Of a stretch of 64,000 bases of DNA, positions 31,227 to 44,100 are shown piece by piece. The notes below the pieces were generated by a model. That model was not told where the DNA came from, searched no databases, and saw only the letters and a list, made by a program, of their open reading frames with translations. Source of the DNA: Chrysoperla carnea (taxonomy: Eukaryota; Arthropoda; Insecta; Neuroptera; Chrysopidae); assembly GCF_905475395.1 (NCBI RefSeq), contig NC_058337.1:138763172-138827171 (forward strand). The letters are read 5' to 3'. How positions within the stretch are numbered: position 1 is the stretch's first letter; every line of letters starts with the position of its first letter. Made by a program: the position numbers and the translations under genes.

Positions 31227-31498
31227 TAAATTAGTGTTAATGATTAAAAAAGTTTTAACAATAAATAATATTAAAAAATAAAATAATTGTCTTTATTCAT
31301 ATTTTGTATTTTGTTTTAATCTAAAATTGTAATTTTTTTTAAATAAAATTTTTTTTTTATCTTATCTGTAGTACAAGTTGATTTATTATTCCTTATAAAG
31401 AGCATATTATATAGGTTGATTGATGATACTTGTTAGGTTATTAAGCGCTGTTTATCAACTGTATAGGTCATTTAACTTGTGAGCTTTCATGTGATAAC

Positions 31499-32473
31499 AT
31501 GCTTCAGACAACGAAACAGCTAGCTAAGTTGAGCGATATTATACAGAAAAAGTATAACGCACTCAAAGCTGATGAACAAACAGCGACCATTTCATTAGAA
31601 AAAACATTTAAGCCCATCACTGATCCGTTGAATCAGCTAGTAGAAAAACAAGAGAACAAAAACGATTTTACTCGAATTAATATAAAACGCAAGATAGAAG
31701 ATGATACCTTAGAAGATAATAAAGATGAACTATTAAATTATACGCCAATGAAGGCTCGAAAATTATTTGAAGATACTCCAGTAGTCACAAAACAAAATCT
31801 ATCAGACACCTATGAGGATGATGCATTACACACTCCTGATGTTGTATTTAGGGAGATTATAAAATCACCAGAGAATAATCAGCATGCACTTCAGCATTTT
31901 ACAAAGACTTATGGAGATATGGCCGGTAAATACATTTATTTTATATTATCGAATAAAGATGATAAGCTTATCGATAATATTTACGGATTACGTTATGATA
32001 ATGCTGCTGATAGATTATATGTAGGTAATTCAGTTGTTCACATTAAGCATAACGATATACAAGTCAACGAAAAATGGTACGACGGGACATCAGGTTTATA
32101 TGAGCTTTTAGTAAAACAGATACCAAAACATTATTCAGAGCAAGACATGCGTAACTATTTAGAAATTGTAACATCAACAAACGCTTATAGACGGAATTAT
32201 GACTCTCGGGGTCAAATTCAAGGAACTAGAGGTTTAAAGTATAAAAAAATCATTAAGAAACATCTATACCCATCGGCTCCTGCTTCTGGTAGCGGTCTAA
32301 CATTATCACGAGTAACTAATAATCCCATAGATTATGTGTACTGGAATACAATCGACGAACTTTGCGACAGATTACGGCTGTTATGCGCATCACGTGACGC
32401 GGGAAATTTCAGCCATCAAAATGAAATCAATAGTTTGATACAAGAGTTAAGGGAAGAAAATATAATATACTGA
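31499..32473 (+). CDS. DUF8207-type protein
   Basis: A 324-aa protein with a charged coiled-coil-like N-terminal half and a conserved C-terminal half (YDGTSGLYELL, NAYRRNYDSRGQIQGTRGLKYKKII). That pattern matches the DUF8207 family common in insect Mavericks. Its biochemical role is not known. The outer element has lost this gene but keeps its upstream spacer, which there runs straight into the 21-bp array. The stop at 32,471 is immediately followed by the array here. Confidence 0.7.
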   Translation: MLQTTKQLAKLSDIIQKKYNALKADEQTATISLEKTFKPITDPLNQLVEKQENKNDFTRINIKRKIEDDTLEDNKDELLNYTPMKARKLFEDTPVVTKQNLSDTYEDDALHTPDVVFREIIKSPENNQHALQHFTKTYGDMAGKYIYFILSNKDDKLIDNIYGLRYDNAADRLYVGNSVVHIKHNDIQVNEKWYDGTSGLYELLVKQIPKHYSEQDMRNYLEIVTSTNAYRRNYDSRGQIQGTRGLKYKKIIKKHLYPSAPASGSGLTLSRVTNNPIDYVYWNTIDELCDRLRLLCASRDAGNFSHQNEINSLIQELREENIIY

Positions 32474-32483
32474 AAACCAGATT

Positions 32484-33125
32484 GGTTTCTAAACAGACTA
32501 GTATTAAACAGATACAGACCAGTATTAAACAGGTTAAAACCAGTATTAAACAGATACAGACCAGTATTAAACAGGTTAAAACCAGTATTAAACAGATACA
32601 GACCAGTATTAAACAGGTTAAAACCAGTATTAAACAGATACAGACCAGTATTAAACAGATACAGACCAGTATTAAACAGGTCAAAACCAGTATTAAACAG
32701 ATACAGACCAGTTTTAAACAGGTTAAAACCAGTATTAAACAGATACAGACCAGTATTAAACAGGTCAAAACCAGTATTAAACAGATACAGACCAGTATTA
32801 AACAGGTCAAAACCAGTATTAAAAGATACAGATCAGTATTAAACAGGTCAAAACCAGTATTAAACAGGTTAAAACCAGTATTAAACAGATACAGACCAGT
32901 ATTAAACAGGTTAAAACCAGTATTAAACAGATACAGACCTGTATTAAACAGGTTAAAACCAGTATTAAACAGGTCAAAACCAGTATTAAACAGGTCAAAA
33001 CCAGTATTAAACAGATACAGACCAGTATTAAACAGATACAGATCAGTATTAAACAGGTCAAAACCAGTATTAAACAGATACAGATCAGTATTAAACAGAC
33101 CTGTTTAGATACAGACCAGTATTAA
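32484..33125. repeat. 21-bp tandem repeat array, about 29 units
   Basis: The same unit family as at 21,612-23,890, with strict ABAB alternation in the first third. One unit near 32,819-32,838 is shortened, which shifts the reading phase of everything after it. It lies between DUF8207 and the fiber gene. One plus frame encodes a seven-residue repeat with Ile/Val at heptad a/d spacing, but no ATG opens it. Confidence 0.9.
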
Positions 33126-33214
33126 ACCAAGCTGTTTCTTATTAGACCTGTTTAGATTTTATATTTATTATATGTAATTATTTAAATTACATCATAACCT
33201 ATTGAGAACTCATT

Positions 33215-33910
33215 ATGAATGGTATAGATAAATTTGGATGTTCTCTCCTCAAAAATTATCAAGATTCATATACATCACATAATGAATCAATACTTCGATG
33301 TAATGTTGGAAATAATTGCTTTGATGCAAAACAAAGACGAATTGTGAATGTTGGGAAACCTATAAATAAGCAAGATGTTGTGAACTTGGAAAGTCTTGGG
33401 CAGTGTTTGTCATTAGATGATGAAGAATCATACTTTGACGCAAAAAATAAAAAAATAAGTAATGTAGCAAGTCCAGAATTTTCAACTGATGCTGTGGATT
33501 TATACACCCTTATCAATCATGTTAGTGATAAAATCAATAACACTACTGAAATATTTAACGAGAGTCTGAAAAAATTAAATGGTTATTTTCGAATATCAAT
33601 ACGTAATACACAACCAACAAAATTTTATTCAGATCCAACTGCTGATTTTGCATGGTATATATTGGAAAATAATACAAGAGTTTATGTATTTAGATTCCCA
33701 ATCTCTGTGATGATACATCATTTAGATATTAAACCAACATACTGTGAGGTCTTCAAAAACGATACTATTATAGATAAAAATAAACTGAATACATTAAAAT
33801 CAAACGATTATTTAACGTTTGGTATTCCTAAAAGTTTCATGACTACAAACTCTGATTCCATGTTATTATATGTTGACATTGGTATAAAATATAAATTAAT
33901 AGATGGATAA
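33215..33910 (+). CDS. fiber-like protein
   Basis: A 231-aa protein with two copies of a motif known from viral and phage fiber shafts: FDAKQRRIVNVGKPINKQDVVN near residue 37 and FDAKNKKISNVASPEFSTDAVD near residue 70. Each pairs a KxxxI(S/V)NV strand with a DAV helix start. The C-terminal ~120 residues may form a beta-rich head. It probably gives surface attachment, which is inferred. It overlaps the integrase start by eight bases. Confidence 0.6.
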   Translation: MNGIDKFGCSLLKNYQDSYTSHNESILRCNVGNNCFDAKQRRIVNVGKPINKQDVVNLESLGQCLSLDDEESYFDAKNKKISNVASPEFSTDAVDLYTLINHVSDKINNTTEIFNESLKKLNGYFRISIRNTQPTKFYSDPTADFAWYILENNTRVYVFRFPISVMIHHLDIKPTYCEVFKNDTIIDKNKLNTLKSNDYLTFGIPKSFMTTNSDSMLLYVDIGIKYKLIDG

Positions 33911-34826
33911 AAGACGAATTGTTGTGAATGAGCTACATAAACCAGCTCGACGTAATTATCCAAGAAGGCGTGTAATCATTAAGGGATTCAATGATTTATT
34001 TCAAGCTGATTTGGTAGAAATGATCCCGTATGCAAGACAAAATACCAACTTTAAATATATTTTGGTGGTCATCGATTGCTTCTCCAAATATAGCTGGGCT
34101 ATACCACTAAAGTCCAAGAGTGCGGTGGATGTCACTAATGCCATGGAACAGATTATAAAAGATCGTACACCTAAAAACCTTCAAACTGATAATGGTACGG
34201 AATTTTATAATGAAAAATTTAAGAGATTGATGAAAGAGTACAACATAAACCATTATTCTGTATATTCAACTAAAAAGGCGTGTATTGTAGAGAGATTTAT
34301 ACGCACACTGAAATCGATGATGTACAAACATTTCAGTTTGTATGGTAATTATAAATGGATAAAAGTATTACCGGAATTGATTAAACAGTACAATAATTCA
34401 TACCATCGGACAATCAGGATGAAGCCATCACAAGTCAATACACGAAACGAAAAACGGATTTTAAAAGATTCATACAATCATATTAAGATGGTGGGTCCAA
34501 AACAAAAATTTACAGTTGGTGATCATGTAAGGATAAGTAAATTTAGAACGACGTTTGCTCGTGGTTTTCATCCATCATGGACACCAGAAATATTCACCAT
34601 TCGCGAGGTGAAACTTACAAACCCAAGAACATATTTACTGAAGGACTACAACAACGAAGATATAAAGGGTGGTTTCTATGCCGAAGAATTACAAAAAGTT
34701 CACGATCCAAACATTTATTTAGTGGAAAAGGTCTTAGCTAAACGCGGATCCAAAGTTAAAGTCCGGTGGCTAGGGTTCGACTCTTTACACGATTCATATA
34801 TTGATAAAAAAAGTCTCCTTTTATAG
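33903..34826 (+). CDS. Maverick retroviral-type integrase with chromodomain
   Basis: A 307-aa integrase. The core holds Asp in DLFQADLVEM, Asp in LQTDNGTEFYN and Glu in VERFIRTLK, the D,D-35-E set. The C-terminal ~45 residues (YLVEKVLAKRGSKVKVRWLGF) form a chromodomain. It inserts linear Maverick DNA with 6-bp target duplication, which matches CTTATA at this element's ends. The N-terminal zinc-binding part is short or absent. Three displaced copies of its 3' end lie in the outer element. Confidence 0.9.
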   Translation: MDKRRIVVNELHKPARRNYPRRRVIIKGFNDLFQADLVEMIPYARQNTNFKYILVVIDCFSKYSWAIPLKSKSAVDVTNAMEQIIKDRTPKNLQTDNGTEFYNEKFKRLMKEYNINHYSVYSTKKACIVERFIRTLKSMMYKHFSLYGNYKWIKVLPELIKQYNNSYHRTIRMKPSQVNTRNEKRILKDSYNHIKMVGPKQKFTVGDHVRISKFRTTFARGFHPSWTPEIFTIREVKLTNPRTYLLKDYNNEDIKGGFYAEELQKVHDPNIYLVEKVLAKRGSKVKVRWLGFDSLHDSYIDKKSLLL

Positions 34827-35061
34827 TGGAACGTTTTTATGAACATACTTGTAACAATAAAAAATTTGTTATAGTGGACCGTTTTTGCGAACATATTTGT
34901 GTTTTATAAAAAAAAAAATAAATAAATAAATAAAAAATATCACATTGTAAAAATATTATTTTTATTGTAAAATTTTATCTATAACATATAAAAACAGAGT
35001 TGTATTATAATAATATTTAAAAAATATATATTTATAAATTATCGAAAATACATTATAATTA

Positions 35062-35487
35062 TTATTCTGAAAAGTGTCCATTGTCATCATCATCATCTTT
35101 CTTCATAAGATAATTTTCAATTATTTCTTTCACTTGAACATAGTCGGATAACTCGTCTGATGTAAATACACTGTAGTAAGATTGTTCAAAAATGGATAGT
35201 CCTACAATTCCATCTTTTTGTCCAGAGTGGATATTTTTTAAAATCCAGTTCCAAATTTGTTTGTCTTCATCGTCTGACGATGGGGAAAATTTCACTTCTA
35301 AGTCCATTTGTTCTACCTTATCAATAAGGTAGTTTAAAGTTTCCGGTCGACCACATTTAATTGCCATATTAACCGATGTTTTAAAATACTTTGTTAACAC
35401 ATTGTTTATAGTACTTAAACTACAATTATCTTTAATCATATTAACAATACAGTTGTTATCACTATTATGATTATCAAAGTCTTGCAT
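35062..35487 (-). CDS. 141-aa Maverick protein of unknown function (inner copy)
   Basis: Differs from the outer copy (24,429-24,854) at only a few residues. It has a helical core, an Asp-rich tail (MKKDDDDDN) and no recognised domain. It is downstream of the polymerase on the same strand and convergent with the integrase. Confidence 0.6.
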   Translation of the reverse strand: MQDFDNHNSDNNCIVNMIKDNCSLSTINNVLTKYFKTSVNMAIKCGRPETLNYLIDKVEQMDLEVKFSPSSDDEDKQIWNWILKNIHSGQKDGIVGLSIFEQSYYSVFTSDELSDYVQVKEIIENYLMKKDDDDDNGHFSE

Positions 35488-35725
35488 TTTGTATGTTTAA
35501 ACTAACACTAAATTGTTTTCTACAATAATTCTACCTAACTATCAGTTTTTTTGACACCCCCACCACTACTCTATCAATTGTTCATGCGCACTACTCTATC
35601 AATTGTTTGTACACCTATCACAATACCGAACCACTTTGAGGATCATCACAACAGCAGGACACATTTCTGAAACAACAGCAAAAATTAGCTAAATATTAAA
35701 AACATAAAATATAAAATACTTACAC

Positions 35726-38700
35726 TCAACAAATAATGCTATAGTGGCCCCATGGTTTTGTTTCACATGAATTGTGAGTAATGTATCGTTTTTGGTCAAA
35801 TGGTGATAAGCCCACTTTCTGCTGTTTGATGGTATGTAAGCGGTGTCGCTTGGATTGGATGCTTTGCTGAACACGGTAAAAGTTACGGTTCTCAAGCAAA
35901 CACCGCTTATAGTCCTCAAAAGTAAGTTTTCGGATAGCTGACTTCTTGAGACCCTTGGATCGTTTAGTCTCTTTTTTATTTTGCACCCGAATAGCATACA
36001 TTTTGCTACGTAATCCGACAAATTCTAGCATAACATCACCATTATTTTCATCGGACATTAAACCCTTGACTTTCTTATTACGTAGTGGCATACCATAGAT
36101 GTTGTCGGGTGCATAGTCAGCCGTATCAAAACGATTAATATCCTGTTTCATGACCTCATAGACGTCAGTATTTTTCACGCTATAAATTAGACTATCGGTG
36201 TCTGTGTATAATAACCTGACATTTGTGGGGTTGTACCGTTGGTACATGTAGTTGTAGTGGAAGTCATACACAAACGTTTTCGATATGTCTAAAATTGTGA
36301 AGCCTATGTAGATGGGTTTGTTGAAACGTATCTGTGATTTTTTCATTTCAACAATACTGACGTCATTGTCGAGCACCATCATACTGTGAAAATTGGGATT
36401 GGCAATTAATTTCTTCACACCATGTTTTCCATCCCAATTTTTTCGTATGTACACAACCCGATGTTTCCTCACATTCTCCATGGTTTTACCGAAGATGGCA
36501 TTAATCATGAGTTTGAATAATGCTTTTTCAAACTCATTTGAGGCGTTCTTGCGCATCTCGGTATTGAAATCAATATATGGTTTCAACCATGCAGATTGAT
36601 CGAATTGTAACACACGGTGGTATTTTGTTACCTTAACACCGAGTTGTGTATACAGTTTTAAATTCCTGTAGTGCACGACATAGTTGGTCTTATTGTAAAG
36701 GGTTGACAGAAGATATTTTTGTTTTGATCCAGGTGGTTTCGTTGTCTCCGGACATGGCGGTAAATCGCTAAAGTTATCATGTAGATGTTGGGGTATTTCA
36801 AGGTCTACTTCTAAAATGTACCCGACTGGTGAATCATCTGCAACATCCTCGATGTTTGGTGTGTCGACCCACTTAAAATTTCCTGTTGGTAGGTATCCAC
36901 ACATTGCTGCACCATATAGGTTCACCACATCATAATACATAAGGTAGACATCTTCTTGAGTTTTATCATACCCCTCTTCCATGTACTTATTGTTTGCCTT
37001 AGCATAGCGATTAGAACATTGACTTACACCGCCTCTGATTCCTTTCTCGATAAACAACAAGTCATCAATATCCGTGAACAATTCCAATTTGATATTGGTG
37101 TATTTCAACATGGCGCTCCACGTATAGCCAGGAAGTGTGTAATAGTGACTAGGATCGAGACTATAGCTATGAATACAAGTGTTACGGAAATTTTCAAAAA
37201 TATCCGCAAGTAGTAACACATCAGTTTTCATATACAGGTCTGAATAATCACCTAGTGTATGTAAATTGAATGTGTTCCATACCTGTATCGCATGGTTATA
37301 ATCCTCATCCGTTATGTGTTCATCTGTTAACACACTGTAGAACGCCTCCTTTGGTGGTAATTTTGTCTCTTGGAGACGTCCCCAGCTACTCATGTATTCA
37401 TATGGAAATACACCTTTTCTCGTTAGCAATTGAAATTGTTCATCATTACTGACCTATAAAAAATTAAAAAACAAATTACAACCCTGTATTAAAAATTAAT
37501 TATTTTTTATCATTTACCTCTTTATGTAAAATGGATTTTTTATCATTATCTAAATATGAGGCCAGATTTTCCAACTTGTCTGCGAGAAATCGGAAGGAAT
37601 CAATGAATCTTAATTGAATGTCCGAGACGTGCTTTGTGAAACTGATGTACTTTTCTTTGTTGATGGGCAACACATCAACTTGACCGTCGATTTCCGTCAG
37701 CAGAGCTTCAATAATAAAATGCGAATCGTATCCACTTAAGTTGTGCATCACAACAGGTATCACCCTTGAATCTTGATAATGCAGATTACAAAATTGGTGT
37801 GCTGCTCCACGGTAGATACCTAAAATAGATTAATATAAAATTAGATGAAATTAAAAAATAATAAATAACCTGCATTACCTGTGCGATGTGAATGGTCGCG
37901 AACACGTATGGAATTGGATACGAAATCTTTACCACAAATGTGACACTTCTCTGCTGACATAAAATCCAGTTCTTGTTCGACGGTGAGCGGATACATTGGT
38001 TTAACGTGTTTTATTTTTTGCTCTAATGAGTACGCTACTTGTTCCAGTTCATGAACAAACCACTTGACACAATCAGCACCACGGTATGCCTTATAAAACG
38101 ATTGGTTGGGATCATGGGTACAATGAACATAGTAACCTACACTGTAGGGTACATGTTTTTGAATATTTTTTGTATAAGACCCATGATCCATTTCCATGTC
38201 TTCATGATGTTGTGGTACCAATAACGCCTCAAAGTCAGCGTACACCATATACTCAACACGTTCCTTGCTGTTGAAATCTTTGAACTCAACGAACCGCTCA
38301 TCATCAGTTTCAGGCATTCGTACCCGCACTGCTTCTTTCTCACCACAATTTACTGAATGCTGTTGGAGTTTGACTTCTGTAGCAAAATAGTTGAGACATC
38401 GATCACATAAATAAATTTTATGCCTATCACTCTTTACACTCGATCGACTCAACTTTGCTAAATTTTTTATCCAGCAAAAGTGGTGACTGTTCCCATTCTC
38501 CACAGCCAGTAGATGAATTTTCTGCCCCGCAGTGTTCGAACTAACGCGTACAGGGAAAATTTCTAAATCACGTAGAAACGTATCTTTGTAGCCGTACACG
38601 TTAATCGATAGCTGCGGGTTCATCTTTTCAAATTTATTAATTTGATCCAGAGACATGGGAAACTTTAATCCATCATATTTCAAATGATGACTATAGTGCG

Positions 38701-39607
38701 GGTACTTATTCAAGCGTTGAGGATCCTTTTCAACCGGGTAAAGTGCTGACATTATCGACCATAAAAAGCAGTGTTGGTCATCATTCCGGACATTAATCAC
38801 AGCTTTTCTACATTTAATTGCAGATGGTAGTTCGCAAAATGTTCCAGCTGTGATCGGAGAGTACTTATTCATGTGGACTCGAATATTTATGATCATGTCA
38901 AGAGCCCAACCGCTATCGCGTTCCTGGAATTCTTCCAATTTTTTCAACAAATAGTTTTTGACATGATCAGTGTACCACTCCTGCATGTCCGTTGTCAGAT
39001 ACATTTCCTTGGCCGGCGTTATAAAAGTTTTCAAATCCTCCTCTTTGGTGATGGGCTTAATAAAATTGCCCGTGAACATAATATACACCTGAAATAAAAT
39101 CTCATTAGACTATTTAAATTATAAATCTTAAATTTTACTTACCTTGAGGGGATGCTTCACTAGCTCACGCCGAACGTGTCTTCTAAACATTGGAAATGCC
39201 CGGTTGAAAAATATATTTGGATCTTTATAATCCAAATTTGTAATCATACCAGTCTTCACCCTGCCCTGATGGTGGGTTTCAATTGTCTCCCAGATTAGAT
39301 GTCGATTTTGTTTTTTGGTGACTCCACCACCTTGTTTAACTAAATCTAATCGCAGTCGGTGAAGTTGCCGCTGGTATGATTTACAAAGTCCAATATTAGC
39401 TTCAAGACGCAGAGGATTTTCTTTCTTTAACATCAACATCTTTTTGAATAAGCGGATGTTCTGCTTATTAAGTATCATCCATCGCTCAGCTTCCTCCACC
39501 GTCTTGATGAGCCTCAACGCTCTCTCCACTTTCTTCATCATATCAGTGCTACCACCTTGAGGTACCATGTTTAGCGTCTGCATAACATTTTGTTCGTAGG
39601 TGTCCAT
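35726..39607 (-). CDS. protein-primed DNA polymerase B, four exons
   Basis: Exons on the minus strand are 39,607-39,143, 39,088-37,879, 37,819-37,518 and 37,453-35,726, with introns of 54, 59 and 64 bp. GT donors and AG acceptors are at every boundary and phases match. The joined product is about 1,234 aa. The exonuclease motifs are YADFEA and [10 protein letters not shown], and polymerase motifs are A ([10 protein letters not shown]), B ([13 protein letters not shown]) and C (YTDTDS). This is the replication enzyme of Polintons. Spliceosomal introns show a eukaryotic gene. A CHxCGKDF zinc-type motif lies near the end of exon 2. No lesion is seen. Confidence 0.9.
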
Positions 39608-39805
39608 CTTTCAAAAAAATTATATTTAAGTTTCACAATATTATTTAAAAAATTTATACACTTACCGTTATATTTTCAAATACTAAGCAAAATATACGTT
39701 ACCGAACGTTCAACACTAAAGTTAACTTACAACTGAGTAATATTTGTTTTTTGTATAAAATATATAGACTAAGTTTAGAATAATAAATATACCAAAAACA
39801 AAATA

Positions 39806-39923
<118 letters not shown>

Positions 39924-40114
39924 TAATGTAAAAAATATATGCAGAAAAACTAACTGAAGCAAAGGTGAATTTCAAAAGAGATACTTCAACAGCTACGTAC
40001 ATCACTTTTTATAGCATTATCCCCCCCACTAAAAAAGTTGTAATTTGATATTTTTATAATCGTAATTCAAACTAATTATTTTTTCTTGGAATTCAGACAA
40101 GTTTAAACAAGTTC

Positions 40115-41133
40115 AAACAAGTTTAAACATGTATTTTTATTATGTAAATTTCAAGTGTCATATTATATTGCTGATTCAATAAAAAAATATTAACATCCGG
40201 TCACGTATCTTGAATTTTATCGTGTATACTTAAAGTGTCAAATTACAATATTTTTCAAGGTTAGATGATATCTATTTCAACATATTTTTGAAAATTGCTG
40301 ACTCATAATATTCTTTTCTTGGAATTCAGATTTGCAAATTATTATCTAACACGTTCAAGTGTCATATTACATTGCTTAATCATAAAAAAATATTAGCATC
40401 CGGTCACGTGTTTTGACACATGTAAAATTATTTCAAACAAGTTTGAACTTGTTACAAGATGATGATATCATATTTTTCAAGGTCAAATTAACATATTCTT
40501 GAAAATTGCTGACACGTGTAAAATTATTTTAAGATCAAAGTCCATTCAAACAAGTTTGAACATGTATTTTTATTATGTAAATTTCAAGTGTCATATTACA
40601 TTGCTTAATCATAAAAAAATATTAACATCCGGTCACGTATCTTGAATTTTATCATGTATATTTAAAGTGTCAAATTACAATATTTTTCAAGGTCAAATTA
40701 ACATATTCTTGAAAATTGCTGACTAATGTCAACGTCCCGCCCCCCGTTCACTCTCCGCCACTATTGGTCAAAGCCAATGACGTCATCAATGCTTAGGCAG
40801 CCATTATTCTCCTCCACCACACCTCCCGACGCCATCTTGATTTACTATTGGTCAATGCCGAGGTTTCCAACATTCACCTAGGTTTGCCCTTACGTCCCGC
40901 CCCCTGTTCACTCTCCGCCACTATTGGTTGAAGCCAACCCCCCGTTTAGCCATTCCTCACCCCACCACACCTCCCAACGCCATTTTGATTTTTACAGCGC
41001 TACTATTGGTCAATGACGTCATCTATCCCCTCCAACTTCGCATTCAACCGAGGTTTCCCACATTCACCTAGGTTTGCCCTTTTTTGAAAAGTGTACCATT
41101 CTTTTGCGCCAGGAGTGGGCTGACTCTTCTACT
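40115..41133 (-). repeat. inner Maverick right terminal inverted repeat
   Basis: Complement of 25,280-26,300. It ends in GACTCTTCTACT followed by the target duplication CTTATA at 41,134-41,139. The same CCAAT, TGACGTCA and GC-box modules occur in its outer 400 bp. Confidence 0.85.
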
Positions 41134-44100
41134 CTTATAGTCCTCAAAAGTAAGTTTTCGGATAGCTGACTTCTTGAGACCCTTGGATCGTTTAGTCTCT
41201 TTTTTATTTTGCACCCGAATAGCATACATTTTGCTACGTAATCCGACAAATTCTAGCATAACATCACCATTATTTTCATCGGACATTAAACCCTTGACTT
41301 TCTTATTACGTAGTGGCATACCATAGATGTTGTCGGGTGCATAGTCAGCCGTATCAAAACGATTAATATCCTGTTTCATGACCTCATAGACGTCAGTATT
41401 TTTCACGCTATAAATTAGACTATCGGTGTCTGTGTATAATAACCTGACATTTGTGGGGTTGTACCGTTGGTACATGTAGTTGTAGTGGAAGTCATACACA
41501 AACGTTTTCGATATGTCTAAAATTGTGAAGCCTATGTAGATGGGTTTGTTGAAACGTATCTGTGATTTTTTCATTTCAACAATACTGACGTCATTGTCGA
41601 GCACCATCATACTGTGAAAATTGGGATTGGCAATTAATTTCTTCACACCATGTTTTCCATCCCAATTTTTTCGTATGTACACAACCCGATGTTTCCTCAC
41701 ATTCTCCATGGTTTTACCGAAGATGGCATTAATCATGAGTTTGAATAATGCTTTTTCAAACTCATTTGAGGCGTTCTTGCGCATCTCGGTATTGAAATCA
41801 ATATATGGTTTCAACCATGCAGATTGATCGAATTGTAACACACGGTGGTATTTTGTTACCTTAACACCGAGTTGTGTATACAGTTTTAAATTCCTGTAGT
41901 GCACGACATAGTTGGTCTTATTGTAAAGGGTTGACAGAAGATATTTTTGTTTTGATCCAGGTGGTTTCGTTGTCTCCGGACATGGCGGTAAATCGCTAAA
42001 GTTATCATGTAGATGTTGGGGTATTTCAAGGTCTACTTCTAAAATGTACCCGACTGGTGAATCATCTGCAACATCCTCGATGTTTGGTGTGTCGACCCAC
42101 TTAAAATTTCCTGTTGGTAGGTATCCACACATTGCTGCACCATATAGGTTCACCACATCATAATACATAAGGTAGACATCTTCTTGAGTTTTATCATACC
42201 CCTCTTCCATGTACTTATTGTTTGCCTTAGCATAGCGATTAGAACATTGACTTACACCGCCTCTGATTCCTTTCTCGATAAACAACAAGTCATCAATATC
42301 CGTGAACAATTCCAATTTGATATTGGTGTATTTCAACATGGCGCTCCACGTATAGCCAGGAAGTGTGTAATAGTGACTAGGATCGAGACTATAGCTATGA
42401 ATACAAGTGTTACGGAAATTTTCAAAAATATCCGCAAGTAGTAACACATCAGTTTTCATATACAGGTCTGAATAATCACCTAGTGTATGTAAATTGAATG
42501 TGTTCCATACCTGTATCGCATGGTTATAATCCTCATCCGTTATGTGTTCATCTGTTAACACACTGTAGAACGCCTCCTTTGGTGGTAATTTTGTCTCTTG
42601 GAGACGTCCCCAGCTACTCATGTATTCATATGGAAATACACCTTTTCTCGTTAGCAATTGAAATTGTTCATCATTACTGACCTATAAAAAATTAAAAAAC
42701 AAATTACAACCCTGTATTAAAAATTAATTATTTTTTATCATTTACCTCTTTATGTAAAATGGATTTTTTATCATTATCTAAATATGAGGCCAGATTTTCC
42801 AACTTGTCTGCGAGAAATCGGAAGGAATCAATGAATCTTAATTGAATGTCCGAGACGTGCTTTGTGAAACTGATGTACTTTTCTTTGTTGATGGGCAACA
42901 CATCAACTTGACCGTCGATTTCCGTCAGCAGAGCTTCAATAATAAAATGCGAATCGTATCCACTTAAGTTGTGCATCACAACAGGTATCACCCTTGAATC
43001 TTGATAATGCAGATTACAAAATTGGTGTGCTGCTCCACGGTAGATACCTAAAATAGATTAATATAAAATTAGATGAAATTAAAAAATAATAAATAACCTG
43101 CATTACCTGTGCGATGTGAATGGTCGCGAACACGTATGGAATTGGATACGAAATCTTTACCACAAATGTGACACTTCTCTGCTGACATAAAATCCAGTTC
43201 TTGTTCGACGGTGAGCGGATACATTGGTTTAACGTGTTTTATTTTTTGCTCTAATGAGTACGCTACTTGTTCCAGTTCATGAACAAACCACTTGACACAA
43301 TCAGCACCACGGTATGCCTTATAAAACGATTGGTTGGGATCATGGGTACAATGAACATAGTAACCTACACTGTAGGGTACATGTTTTTGAATATTTTTTG
43401 TATAAGACCCATGATCCATTTCCATGTCTTCATGATGTTGTGGTACCAATAGTGCCTCAAAGTCAGCGTACACCATATACTCAACACGTTCCTTGCTGTT
43501 GAAATCTTTGAACTCAACGAACCGCTCGTCATCAGTTTCAGGCATTCGTACCCGCACCGCTTCTTTCTCACCACAATTTACTGAATGCTGTTGGAGTTTG
43601 ACTTCTGTAGCAAAATAGTTGAGACATCGATCACATAAATAAATTTGGCGGCGGTGTTTTGTTACACCCGATCGACACAACTTTGCTAAATTTTTTATCC
43701 AGCAAAAGTGGTGACTGTTCCCATTCTCCACAGCCAATAGATGAATTTTCTGCCCCGCAGTGTTCGAACTAACGCGTACAGGGAAAATTTCCAAACCATG
43801 TAGAAACGTATCTTTGTAGCCGTACACGTTAATCGATAAATGCGGGTTCATCTTTTCAAATTTATTAATTTGATCCAGAGACATGGGAAACTTTAATCCA
43901 TCAAATTTTAAATGATATTTATAGTGCTGGTACTTAGTTAAACGTTGAGGATCCTTTTCAACCGGGTAAAGTGCTGACATTATCGACCATAAAAAGCAGT
44001 GTTGGTCATCATTCCGGACATTAATCACAGCTTTTCTACATTTAATTGCAGATGGTAGTTCGCAAAATGTTCCAGCTGTGATCGGAGAGTACTTATTCAT

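Noticed and set aside
32484-33125. CRISPR-like array
   Set aside because: Units are contiguous 21-bp repeats with no unique spacers and no cas genes nearby; it is a minisatellite.
36393-37452. Plus-strand ORFs antisense to the Maverick polymerase (also 41,621-42,680 and 38,039-39,097)
   Set aside because: They are shadows of the real minus-strand gene and are identical in both copies only because the gene is.
41064-41160. Polymerase frame continuing through the inner TIR as a natural C-terminus
   Set aside because: The last ~25 residues come from the TIR; the true C-terminus lies at 25,094-25,279.
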